15,278 nt of DNA from Thiohalospira sp046546335 (GTDB taxonomy: Bacteria; Pseudomonadota; Gammaproteobacteria; Thiohalospirales; Thiohalospiraceae), in assembly GCF_046546335.1 (NCBI RefSeq), contig NZ_JBKGYA010000033.1. One strand, given 5' to 3'. The stretch's first letter is position 1, and each line of letters opens with the position of its first letter. The notes below the pieces were generated by a model. It was not told the DNA's origin and did no database searches. It worked only from the letters and a program-made list of their open reading frames with translations. Position numbers and translations under genes: made by a program. Shown here piece after piece: positions 6,453 to 12,735 of this stretch.

Positions 6453-7225
6453 GCCCGCTCTGGGACCCGATGTTCCGCCTGCCCCTGGCCACGGGTCTGG
6501 TAGCGGCGGCGCTGCTGCCACTGCTGGGCCTGTGGCTGCGGCTGCGCGAGGAGTGGCTGGCGGCCCTGGGCATCGGCCACCTCGGGGCGGCCGCGGTCCT
6601 CGCCGGCGGCGCCCTGGGCCTCGGCCTCCTCCCCGCCGGCCTCGCCGGGGCCGGGATCGCCGTGGCGCTCAAGGCGGGGCTGGGGCGGGCCGGCAACAGC
6701 GGCTGGGGGGTGCTCATCCTCGGCGGCTGGGCCGCCGGACTGCTGGTGGGCGCCAACTCCGACCTGGGGGAGGCGGCCAGCCACGCCCTGATGGAGGGCC
6801 AGCTCTACTTCGCCGGATGGCCCCACCTCCTGGGACTGGGCGCGGTGGCGGTCGTCGCCGCCCTCACGCTGCCGTGGCTGGGGCCGCGGCTGGTCCGCTC
6901 CCGCCTCTTTCCGGAGGGGGACCGGGCCAATGCCCGGCCGGCATGGGTCTGGCACCGCGGCTTCGACCTCCTGGTGGCCGCGGCGCTGACCCTGGCCAGC
7001 GCCAGCCTGGGCCTCATGGCCGCCTTCGCCCTGGCCTTCCTCCCGGCCTGGGTCGCCTTCCGCCGGGCCCCCTCCTGGCGGCGGGCGCTGGTGGTGGCCC
7101 CCACCCTCGGCGTGGCGACCTACCTGGCCGCCTTCGTCGCCGCCATCGCCCTGGACCAGCCCTTCGCCCCGGTCCTGGTCGCCCTCCTGCTGCTGGTGGC
7201 CGCCGCCGGTCTGCGCCATCGCTGA
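6443..7225 (+). CDS. ZnuB-like metal ABC transporter permease
   Basis: This 260-residue integral membrane protein has about seven or eight hydrophobic segments. They begin near residues 12-28 (PLATGLVAAALLPLLGL) and end in VLVALLLLVAAAGL. It belongs with the ABC-3 (ZnuB/MntB) permeases by context and topology. The loop LRLREEWLAALGIGHLGAAAV near residues 30-50 matches the ABC-3 pattern, where the first helix pair is followed by a conserved segment read as ALLGDALSHA in many members; here the conserved histidine region is GIGHLG. The chosen start is GTG 6443, inside the last codons of the ATPase gene, which implies translational coupling. It forms the membrane channel for the ZnuA-like protein and the ATPase. 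The gene ends the cluster; an 87-base gap follows. Confidence 0.85.
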   Translation: MDLSPLWDPMFRLPLATGLVAAALLPLLGLWLRLREEWLAALGIGHLGAAAVLAGGALGLGLLPAGLAGAGIAVALKAGLGRAGNSGWGVLILGGWAAGLLVGANSDLGEAASHALMEGQLYFAGWPHLLGLGAVAVVAALTLPWLGPRLVRSRLFPEGDRANARPAWVWHRGFDLLVAAALTLASASLGLMAAFALAFLPAWVAFRRAPSWRRALVVAPTLGVATYLAAFVAAIALDQPFAPVLVALLLLVAAAGLRHR

Positions 7226-7312
7226 CCACTTCCCCCCGTAACCCGGTCGAAGGTTGACCGCGGCACGCCGACCCAACACCATCGGGACGAGTTCCATTCA
7301 GAGCACCGCCGC

Positions 7313-8029
7313 ATGCCGCCCGAGACCACCGCAACGGTCCGCCCCCCGGATCTGGGCCCGCTGGAGGACTCCCCGGTCCTCGTCGCCGTCGTCGACGGCG
7401 ACGACCGCGTCATCCACCGCAACGGGGCGCTGTCCCGGCGGCCGGAGGGCAATGCGGCCCGGGCCTTCACCGACCTCTTCCGCCCCTGGGCGCGCGAGCG
7501 GCTGGCCGAGGAGGGGCTGCCCAGCGCCCGGCGGGAGGGGCTATGGGAGGGGGAGGCGAGCCTGAACGGCGCGGCGGAGCCGATGCCGGTCCACGTCACG
7601 CTCGTCGCCGAGGGCGGCCGCGATACCGGTGACGGGGTGGTGGCCCTCATGGTCCCCCGGCACGGGCCGGTAACCCTGCTGGCGGATGAGGAGCGCCCGC
7701 TGGAGCGGCTGGCGGTCCCGGTCTATCAGGAGACCCGCTTCCTGGACCCGGGCGCCATCGACTACCTCGCCGCCGACGGCCACTACACCCGGATCCATGG
7801 CGACGATGGCGTGGTCCTGGCCAGCGAGCCCCTGGGCGCCCTCCAGCGCCAGCTCCCGACGGCCTTCCTGCGCGTCCACCGCAGCTACCTGGTCAACGCC
7901 GCCCGGATCGTCGCCCTGGCGCCGTTGAACGGGGGCCATGCCGTCCGCCTGCGGGACGAGGCGGGCCCCCTGATCCCGGTGAGCCGGCGGCGCATGAATG
8001 CCGTTCGCGAGATCCTGGGCGCCGTCTGA
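7313..8029 (+). CDS. PAS-LytTR DNA-binding transcriptional regulator
   Basis: This 238-residue protein has no receiver domain. Residues about 17-118 (EDSPVLVAVVDGDDRVIHRNGA ... VHVTLVAEGG ... VVALMVPRHG) look like a divergent PAS sensor. Residues about 133-236 are a clear LytTR domain: FLDPGAIDYLAADGHYTRIH, LPTAFLRVHRSYLVNAARI and IPVSRRRMNAVREIL match the family consensus closely. The regulator therefore probably senses a ligand or redox signal directly through the PAS domain and binds direct-repeat sites. PAS-LytTR proteins include the carbon monoxide sensor RcoM, but no basis for heme binding is claimed here. The ATG at 7313 has only a weak ribosome-binding site. The next gene, a diguanylate cyclase, lies about 110 bases downstream in the same direction. 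Confidence 0.88.
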   Translation: MPPETTATVRPPDLGPLEDSPVLVAVVDGDDRVIHRNGALSRRPEGNAARAFTDLFRPWARERLAEEGLPSARREGLWEGEASLNGAAEPMPVHVTLVAEGGRDTGDGVVALMVPRHGPVTLLADEERPLERLAVPVYQETRFLDPGAIDYLAADGHYTRIHGDDGVVLASEPLGALQRQLPTAFLRVHRSYLVNAARIVALAPLNGGHAVRLRDEAGPLIPVSRRRMNAVREILGAV

Positions 8030-8103
8030 CGATTCCGGCCCGCCGCTTGTTAACCCGGCGCGACCGCCTGCGCGAACGGGCGGCGATCCGGCGGCGGGGC
8101 TCT

Positions 8104-8109
8104 TATAAT
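8104..8109 (+). promoter_or_regulatory. TATAAT -10 element for the diguanylate cyclase gene
   Basis: A perfect TATAAT occurs at 8104-8109 in very GC-rich DNA, 31 bases before the chosen ATG at 8141. The bases after it (GTATTACC, GTCTTGATG) are unusually AT-rich for this genome, as expected of an untranslated leader. No convincing -35 hexamer is visible at 16-18 bases upstream, so an activator may be needed. This placement argues against the alternative start codon at 8108, which lies inside the hexamer. Confidence 0.5.
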
Positions 8110-8140
8110 GACGGGTTCCCGAGTATTACCGTGGGTCTTG

Positions 8141-9466
8141 ATGGCCGAATCCCCGAGTGCATCCCCCTGTCCGCAACCCGCCAGCGCATCGGCCGAGTCG
8201 GAGCCGCTGCGCCTGCTGCTGGTGGAGGACAATCCCGCCGACGCCGAGCTGGTGGCGGAGTACCTGGAGCTGGCCGAGGCCCTGGAGGTGGAGACCCGGC
8301 GCGCTGCCCGGCTGGAGGCGGCCATCGAGGCCGGCCGCCAGGGGCTGGTGGACGCCGTGCTCCTGGATCTGGGGCTGCCCGACAGTAGCGGCCTGGCGAC
8401 GGTGGAGCGCTTCCTGGCCGAGGTGGAGGAGGTACCGGTCATCGTCCTCACCGGCCAGGCGGATGCCGACACCGGCGTGGCCGCCATCCAGCTCGGCGCC
8501 CAGGACTACCTCCTCAAGGACCAGCTGGACCCGGACCTGCTGGGTCGGGTGGTCCGCTACGCCCGGGAGCGGGTCCGCGTCCAGGAGGAGCAGCGCCTCC
8601 TGGCCGCCGCCTTCGAATCGGCCCACGCCATCATCATCACCGACGCCGACGGCATCATCCAGCGGGTGAACCCGGCCTTCGGGGCGGTGACCGGCTATCC
8701 CGCCGAGGAGGTCATCGGCTGTACGCCGGCGGTGCTCCAGTCCGGCTGCCACGACACCGCCTTCTACGCCTCCATGTGGCAGTCCCTGGAGAGGCAGGGC
8801 TGGTGGTCCGGCGAGGTCTGGAACCGGCGGCGGGACGGTACCCTCTACCCGCAGTGGGAATCCATCACCGCCCTGCACGACCGGCGGGGGGAGGTGACCC
8901 ACTACGTCGCCGTCTTCCACGACATCTCCGAGCAGAAGCGGCTGGAGCAGGCCCTGTCGGAGCAGGCGACCCACGACCGCCTCACCGGGCTGCTCAACCG
9001 CGGCCGGATGGAGGAGCTGCTCGCCGACGAGCACGAGCGGCTCCGCCGGGCCGGCGGCACCAGCGCGCTGCTGCTACTGGACATCGACCACTTCAAGGCG
9101 GTCAACGACACCTATGGCCACCCGACGGGGGATGCCATCCTGCGTACCCTGGCCGAGTGTCTCATCGGCAGGGTGCGCCGGGTGGACCGGGTGAGCCGCT
9201 GGGGCGGGGAGGAGTTCGTGCTCCTGCTACCGGAGACCGATGCCGACGGGGCGGAGACCCTGGCCGAGGACCTGCGCCGCACCGTGGCCGCGCTGGAGGT
9301 CCCCCCGGTGCCGGGGATCACCCTGAGCATCGGCGTCGCGGCCCTCGACCCCGGAGAGCCGCTGGATCCGACCCTCCAGCGGCTGGATGACGCCCTCTAC
9401 GCGGCCAAGGCGGGGGGCCGCGACCAGGTCAGCCGCGCCGGTCCACCGGGCGAGCCCGGGGCCTAG
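8141..9466 (+). CDS. REC-PAS-GGDEF response-regulator diguanylate cyclase
   Basis: This 441-residue protein (from ATG 8141) makes cyclic di-GMP from two GTP in response to phosphorylation and a PAS signal. The receiver domain (about 23-145) has acidic Glu29 and Asp30, phospho-acceptor Asp76 (VLLDLGLPD), Thr104 and Lys126 (YLLKDQ). The PAS domain (about 155-265) reads IIITDADGIIQRVNPAFGAVTGY and ends in the PAC-like VAVFHDISEQKRLEQ. The GGDEF domain (about 275-430) has DIDHFKAVNDTYGH and a complete active site GGEEF (355-359). An RRVD I-site (346-349), five residues before it, allows product inhibition. No EAL domain is present. An in-frame ATG at 8108 would add 11 residues using codons rare here (CGA, GTA, TTA, TTG), so 8141 is preferred. 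The stop shares bases with the stop of the convergent Sel1 gene. Confidence 0.93.
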   Translation: MAESPSASPCPQPASASAESEPLRLLLVEDNPADAELVAEYLELAEALEVETRRAARLEAAIEAGRQGLVDAVLLDLGLPDSSGLATVERFLAEVEEVPVIVLTGQADADTGVAAIQLGAQDYLLKDQLDPDLLGRVVRYARERVRVQEEQRLLAAAFESAHAIIITDADGIIQRVNPAFGAVTGYPAEEVIGCTPAVLQSGCHDTAFYASMWQSLERQGWWSGEVWNRRRDGTLYPQWESITALHDRRGEVTHYVAVFHDISEQKRLEQALSEQATHDRLTGLLNRGRMEELLADEHERLRRAGGTSALLLLDIDHFKAVNDTYGHPTGDAILRTLAECLIGRVRRVDRVSRWGGEEFVLLLPETDADGAETLAEDLRRTVAALEVPPVPGITLSIGVAALDPGEPLDPTLQRLDDALYAAKAGGRDQVSRAGPPGEPGA

Positions 9467-10380
9467 CCATCCCCGCCCGCGGACTCACCCTCGCCTTCAC
9501 CGCCGGCACCCCCCTCTTCGGGCTCCTCGATCTCCGGGCCCGGGAGGTCGATGGGGTCGGAGGTCATCTCGACCCCCGGCGGCCCCGGCTGCTCCTCGCG
9601 CTCCCGCTCCTCCTCCTGCGCCCGGCGCAGGGCGGGATCGGCGTAGAGCTGCTCGTATTCCCGGCTGACCAGCTTCGCCCCGAGCTCCTCCGCCTCGCTG
9701 AAGTCCTCCTCCAGCTCATCGCGCTCGGCGGCGGCGGTCTCGGCCAGGTCCCCCTTGGCCATGGCCGCCAGATTCAGCCAGAGATAGGCCTGGAAATCGC
9801 TCTCCCGCGTCCCCTGGCCCTCCCGGTGCATCCGGCCCACCCGGAGCTGGGCCAGGGGGTCGCCGGCCTCCGCCGACTGGCGGAACCAGGTGTAGGCGGC
9901 ATCATGGTCCTGCTCGGTCCCCACCCCCTGGTAGTACATCTCCCCCAGCGCCTTGGCCGCCTCGGCGTGGCCCCGCTCGGCGGCCCGCTTGAACCAGGTG
10001 AAGGCGTGGGTCGGGGAGCGCCGGACGCCGGTACCCGTGAGATACATGGCCGCCACCTGGACCTGGGCCTCCAGCTCGCCGTTCTTCGCCGCGGCCCGGT
10101 ACCAGCGGTACGCCTCCTGCCGGTCCCGGGGGAATCCGCGAGCCCCGGCCTGGTAGTAGCGCGCCAGGCGGAGCTGGCTGATGGCCTCCCCCTCCTCGGC
10201 ACGGATGATGAGCCGCTCGCGCTCGAGCTCCGAGAGGTCGTCCCGGGAGGGGCCGCTTTCCGGCTCCAGCCCCAGGGCATCGGTGTCGAGATCCAGGCCC
10301 TCGTCCTGGGCCGGTGCGGGAGAGACGGTGAGGGCCCAGAGCAGCGCCAGGAGGGCCGGAGTCGTCCGCCGCAACGCCAT
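9463..10380 (-). CDS. Exported Sel1-repeat (tetratricopeptide-like) protein
   Basis: This is a 305-residue protein with a signal peptide (MALRRTTPALLALLWALTVSPAPA, cleavage near residue 24). After an acidic linker come four Sel1-like repeats at about 66-101, 102-137, 138-173 and 174-209, shown by AxxxLGxMYxxGxG and AxxWFxxAAexG patterns such as AAKALGEMYYQGVGTEQDHDA. A coiled-coil Glu/Arg-rich stretch (about 212-263) and an acidic Gly/Glu tail (EIEEPEEGGAGGEGEGESAG) follow. Sel1 repeats are protein-interaction scaffolds, so a periplasmic adaptor role is likely; the partner is unknown. It starts 3 bases after the stop of the small outer-membrane protein gene, suggesting one operon and possibly a shared envelope function. 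Its stop TAG overlaps, in a CTAG, that of the convergent cyclase gene. Confidence 0.88.
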   Translation of the reverse strand: MALRRTTPALLALLWALTVSPAPAQDEGLDLDTDALGLEPESGPSRDDLSELERERLIIRAEEGEAISQLRLARYYQAGARGFPRDRQEAYRWYRAAAKNGELEAQVQVAAMYLTGTGVRRSPTHAFTWFKRAAERGHAEAAKALGEMYYQGVGTEQDHDAAYTWFRQSAEAGDPLAQLRVGRMHREGQGTRESDFQAYLWLNLAAMAKGDLAETAAAERDELEEDFSEAEELGAKLVSREYEQLYADPALRRAQEEEREREEQPGPPGVEMTSDPIDLPGPEIEEPEEGGAGGEGEGESAGGDG

Positions 10381-10383
10381 GGC

Positions 10384-10962
10384 CTAGTACTGCCAGCGCA
10401 GCTGGGCACCGCGCGTCGTGGCGTAGTCGTCGATCTGCCACTGGAGGCCCAGGGTGATGCGCTGATTGAGGTTGAAGAGCAGGCCGGCGTGGTAGCCGGT
10501 GTTGTCCTCACCGATGACCTGGTGGTGGATGCCGGCATCCAGCTCCACGGTCCGGTCGGTGGCGAAGCGCAGCCCCGCCGAATACTCGAAGCCGCTCCCG
10601 GACCGGCCCCAGGCGTTCCAGTCGGCGGGGACGCCGCCGGGGGCATCGACATCCAGGCGCAGGTAGCGCGCCTCGAAGCGCAGCTCGGCGTTGCGGTCAT
10701 AGCGGCTGATCCAGCCCATCCCGAAGCCCAGGCGGCTGGATTCCAGGTCGTTGTCCCAGCGGTGCTCACCGTACTCCAGGATCACCCGCCGGTTGCCGGT
10801 GTCCTTGGACTGCTCGATCCGCCAGGCGGAGCCGGAGACACCGCTGTCGTGCTCCACCTCGCCTCCCTGCAGGCCGGTGTAGTGGTAGTTGAAGCCGGCC
10901 GCCGGGACGGCCGACGGCAGCAGGAGCAGCAGAAAGAGGGCGGTGCGGAAAGCTTGCGACAT
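10384..10962 (-). CDS. Small outer-membrane beta-barrel protein (about 8 strands)
   Basis: This 192-residue protein has a signal peptide (MSQAFRTALFLLLLLPSAVPAAG, cleavage near residue 22). Mature sequence begins FNYHYTGLQGGEVEHDSGVSGSAWRIEQSK and alternates polar and hydrophobic residues in strands such as NAELRFEARYLRLDV, EYSAGLRFATDRTVELDAGIH, TGYHAGLLFNLNQRITLGLQWQI. It ends GAQLRWQY with the terminal aromatic used for barrel assembly. Size fits an eight-stranded barrel. I see no obvious catalytic His-Ser pair of PagL, so no enzymatic role is claimed. A GGAGG site lies 6 bases before the ATG at 10962, and a TATGAT at 10987-10992 could be the promoter. It is followed after 3 bases by the Sel1-repeat gene. 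Confidence 0.82.
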   Translation of the reverse strand: MSQAFRTALFLLLLLPSAVPAAGFNYHYTGLQGGEVEHDSGVSGSAWRIEQSKDTGNRRVILEYGEHRWDNDLESSRLGFGMGWISRYDRNAELRFEARYLRLDVDAPGGVPADWNAWGRSGSGFEYSAGLRFATDRTVELDAGIHHQVIGEDNTGYHAGLLFNLNQRITLGLQWQIDDYATTRGAQLRWQY

Positions 10963-10986
10963 GGGCGGCCTCCGGGATCTGCCCCC

Positions 10987-10992
10987 ATCATA
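10987..10992 (-). promoter_or_regulatory. Possible -10 element (TATGAT) for the barrel/Sel1 operon
   Basis: On the minus strand TATGAT (five of six to consensus) lies 24 bases before the ATG at 10962, leaving a short leader that includes the GGAGG ribosome-binding site. No good -35 hexamer is seen in the GC-rich sequence upstream. The position, in a 57-base gap, fits a promoter for the two-gene operon. Confidence 0.4.
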
Positions 10993-11019
10993 GCCGAACC
11001 GGGCCGCGGGCGGCGACCG

Positions 11020-11223
11020 TCAGCCGGCACCGCCCAGACCATGGCGGGCGCGCAACAGCGCATCCAGGCGCCGCTCGCGCTCCCCGATCTGCTCACCGAG
11101 CTCCCGCGCCCGGGCCAGATCCCCGTTGCGCCGGGCCGCCTCGGCGGCCTCGCGCAGCTCGGAGAGGGCCTTGAGCAGTTGCTGGAGCTGGTCCTCACTG
11201 TCGCCGAAACACTGCCAGTCCAT
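11020..11223 (-). CDS. Small coiled-coil protein of unknown function (67 residues)
   Basis: From ATG 11223 the protein is MDWQCFGDSEDQLQQLLKAL followed by SELREAAEAARRNGDLARARELGEQIGERERRLDALLRARHGLGGAG. It is almost wholly helical with heptad-like Leu/Ala spacing, so probably a helical hairpin or coiled-coil dimer in the cytoplasm. I do not recognise a family. Two in-frame GTG codons at 11235 and 11232 are alternatives, but they fall on or within two bases of the GGAGGG (11235-11240) that should be the ribosome-binding site, so ATG 11223, 11 bases away, is preferred. A TACAAT -10 candidate lies about 49 bases upstream. It is divergent from the XRE regulator, making it a candidate target of that regulator. 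Confidence 0.65.
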   Translation of the reverse strand: MDWQCFGDSEDQLQQLLKALSELREAAEAARRNGDLARARELGEQIGERERRLDALLRARHGLGGAG

Positions 11224-11244
11224 TCGACGCACCACCCTCCGCTT

Positions 11245-11272
11245 AGGATTCCTTCAATTAAGGATTGCTTCA
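11245..11272. repeat. Direct repeat AGGATTnCTTCA (x2) between divergent genes, possible operator
   Basis: AGGATTCCTTCA (11245-11256) and AGGATTGCTTCA (11261-11272) differ at one base and are offset by 16 bases, in the AT-rich spacer between the small coiled-coil gene (minus) and the XRE regulator (plus). They overlap the start of the leader downstream of the TACAAT candidate for the minus-strand gene. A related TAGGATTGGTTTCA occurs at 11684-11697, just before the DUF523-DUF1722 gene. Operator function for the adjacent regulator is inference. Confidence 0.4.
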
Positions 11273-11277
11273 TTGTA
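11272..11277 (-). promoter_or_regulatory. Possible -10 element (TACAAT) for the small coiled-coil gene
   Basis: Minus-strand TACAAT matches five of six consensus bases and lies in the AT-rich intergenic region, 49 bases before ATG 11223. A -35 hexamer is not clear (CTGTTC is at the expected place). The direct repeats lie immediately downstream, where a repressor could block transcription. Confidence 0.4.
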
Positions 11278-11335
11278 GCCCACGCCGAATTTTCGAACAG
11301 TCATACGGCAAGGGAAAAATAAGGAATAAGGACGC

Positions 11336-11656
11336 ATGTCCCACGACTCCCCCCTGCCGCTGCGGCTGAAGCAGGCTCGCGAGCGCAAGGGCCTCTCCCA
11401 GCGCCGCCTGGGCCTGGAGGCGGGACTGGACGAGTTCTCGGCCAGCCCGCGCATCAACCACTATGAACGGGGCCGTCACGCCCCGGACTACTCCACGCTC
11501 ACCCAGCTCGCCCGGGTCCTGGAGGTCCCCGTACCCTTCTTCTTCGCGGAGGAGGAAGAGATGGCCGACTGGCTGCTGCTGTGGCGGGAGGTCCCGCAGC
11601 CGGTACGCCAGCAGACCCTGGAGGAGCTGCGGGCCTATCGCGAGCAGGAGGACTGA
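11336..11656 (+). CDS. XRE-family helix-turn-helix transcriptional regulator
   Basis: This 106-residue protein has an N-terminal Cro/cI-type HTH (about residues 8-65): LRLKQARERKGLSQRRLGLEAGL, then the recognition region SASPRINHYERGRHAPDYST and LARVLEVPVPFFF. The last 35 residues (EEEEMADWLLLWREVPQPVRQQTLEELRAYREQED) form a short acidic helical tail, perhaps for dimerisation. The SPRIN.YE.GRH.PD signature is typical of single-domain bacterial XRE regulators. A possible ribosome-binding site AAGGA lies at 11321-11325. The gene is divergent from the small coiled-coil gene and 40 bases upstream of the DUF523-DUF1722 gene. Nearby AGGATT repeats are plausible binding sites. Ligand and targets are unknown. 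Confidence 0.9.
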   Translation: MSHDSPLPLRLKQARERKGLSQRRLGLEAGLDEFSASPRINHYERGRHAPDYSTLTQLARVLEVPVPFFFAEEEEMADWLLLWREVPQPVRQQTLEELRAYREQED

Positions 11657-11696
11657 GACAGCGCACGCCGTGCTCCCCTGTCCTAGGATTGGTTTC

Positions 11697-12656
11697 ATGG
11701 AAGCGAATCCCTCCGAACACCCCCGCTCCCTCACCCTCGGCATCAGCAGCTGCCTGCTGGGGGAGGAGGTCCGCTTCGACGGCAACCACAAGCGCGATGC
11801 CTGGATCGTCGGCACCCTGGGGCGCTGGTTCGAGTTCCAGCCCTTCTGCCCCGAGATGGCCATCGGCCTGGGGGTACCGCGCCCCCCCATCCGCCTCCAG
11901 GGCGACCCGGAGGCGCCGCAGGTTGTCGGCGTCCGCGACGAGGCGCTGAACGTCACCGACGAGCTGGAGGCCTACAGCCGCGAGACCGCCGCCGGCCTGG
12001 AAGGGCTGGCCGGCTACATCCTCAAGTCCAAGTCCCCCTCCTGCGGCATGGAGCGGGTGAAGGTCTACCGCCCCGGCGGCGGCCAGCCGCGCATGGGCCA
12101 GGGGGTCTTCGCCCGGGCGCTGATGGAGGCCCATCCCGCACTGCCGGTGGAGGAGGAGGGGCGTCTGGGCGACCCGGACCTGCGCGACAACTTCCTGGAG
12201 CGGGTCTTCGCCCACCACCGCTGGCAGCAGCTCCGGGCCGAGGGGCTGACCCCGGCCCGCCTGCAGGCCTTCCACCGCCGCCACAAGCTCACCCTCATGG
12301 CCCACGGCCAGGAGCACTACCGGCGCCTGGGCCAGCGGGTGGCGGCGGCCAGCGCGGGCGACATCGAGACCGCCGGGGCCGAATACTTCCGCGACTTCAT
12401 GGGCGCCCTGCGCCACCAGGCGACCCGGCGGCGCCACGTCAACGTCCTCCAGCACATCATGGGCTACCTCAAGCGCGACCTGGGGCCGGGGGACAAGGCC
12501 GAACTCCTGGAGGTCTTCGAGCAGTTCCGGCAGGAGCTGGTGCCGCTGTCGGTCCCGCTGACCCTGCTCAAGCACCACTTCCGCCACCACCCCAGCGAGT
12601 ACATGGCCGACCAGGTCTATCTCGACCCCTATCCGGCCGAGCTCATGCTGCGCTGA
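11697..12656 (+). CDS. DUF523-DUF1722 fusion protein (TudS-like desulfidase domain plus YbgA-like domain)
   Basis: This 319-residue protein has two domains. Residues about 12-160 are DUF523: LGISSCLLGEEVRFDGNHKRD, PFCPEMAIGLGVPRPPIRL and ILKSKSPSCGMERVKVY. Cys19, Cys51 and Cys116 are placed as in the DUF523 enzyme TudS, which uses three cysteines to hold an iron-sulfur cluster and desulfurates thiouracil; Glu53 in CPE is the nearby acidic residue. Residues about 185-319 are DUF1722 (YbgA): HHRWQQL, FHRRHKLTLMAHGQEHYRRLG, HVNVLQHIMGYLKRDL and LKHHFRHH. In other proteobacteria such fusions often sit near photolyase genes; none is in this window. ATG 11697 overlaps the last bases of the AGGATTGGTTTC motif. 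Thiouracil or thionucleobase metabolism is a reasonable inference for the first domain; the second has no assigned activity. Confidence 0.92.
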   Translation: MEANPSEHPRSLTLGISSCLLGEEVRFDGNHKRDAWIVGTLGRWFEFQPFCPEMAIGLGVPRPPIRLQGDPEAPQVVGVRDEALNVTDELEAYSRETAAGLEGLAGYILKSKSPSCGMERVKVYRPGGGQPRMGQGVFARALMEAHPALPVEEEGRLGDPDLRDNFLERVFAHHRWQQLRAEGLTPARLQAFHRRHKLTLMAHGQEHYRRLGQRVAAASAGDIETAGAEYFRDFMGALRHQATRRRHVNVLQHIMGYLKRDLGPGDKAELLEVFEQFRQELVPLSVPLTLLKHHFRHHPSEYMADQVYLDPYPAELMLR

Positions 12657-12657
12657 T

Positions 12658-12693
12658 CCCCCGCCGACCAGTCGCTTACGAGCCGGTCGGGGG
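12658..12693 (+). terminator. Imperfect hairpin after the DUF523-DUF1722 gene, possible terminator
   Basis: CCGACC (12664-12669) pairs with GGTCGG (12685-12690). With one bulged G the stem extends through CCC to GGG (12691-12693). It begins right after the stop at 12656. The loop is 15 bases and there is no U-run, so it is at best a weak intrinsic terminator or an mRNA 3' stabiliser. Confidence 0.35.
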
Positions 12694-12699
12694 TATGCT
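12694..12699 (+). promoter_or_regulatory. Possible -10 element (TATGCT) for the FapA-like operon
   Basis: TATGCT lies 36 bases before the GTG at 12736 in a short intergenic gap, directly after the hairpin. No clear -35 is visible. The same hexamer occurs before the DUF6763-like gene, which slightly supports its use in this genome. Confidence 0.3.
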
Positions 12700-12735
12700 A
12701 CGGTTGCCTCCGGGGACGATGCGGGAGGAATCGAG

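Noticed and set aside
7226..7312. Promoter TTGACC (7254-7259) for the LytTR gene
   Set aside because: The hexamer is good for a -35 but no acceptable -10 lies 16-18 bases downstream. It also falls in a CGGTC/GACCG inverted repeat, so it is not listed as a promoter.
7313..8029. RcoM-type heme carbon monoxide sensor
   Set aside because: The PAS-LytTR order fits, but the PAS part is divergent and heme ligands cannot be placed with confidence.
10384..10962. PagL lipid A deacylase
   Set aside because: Size and barrel pattern are compatible, but the catalytic His-Ser motif near the C-terminus is not visible.
9826..11322. 498-codon plus-strand open frame
   Set aside because: It is antisense to the Sel1, barrel and coiled-coil genes, all of which have better start sites and recognisable features.
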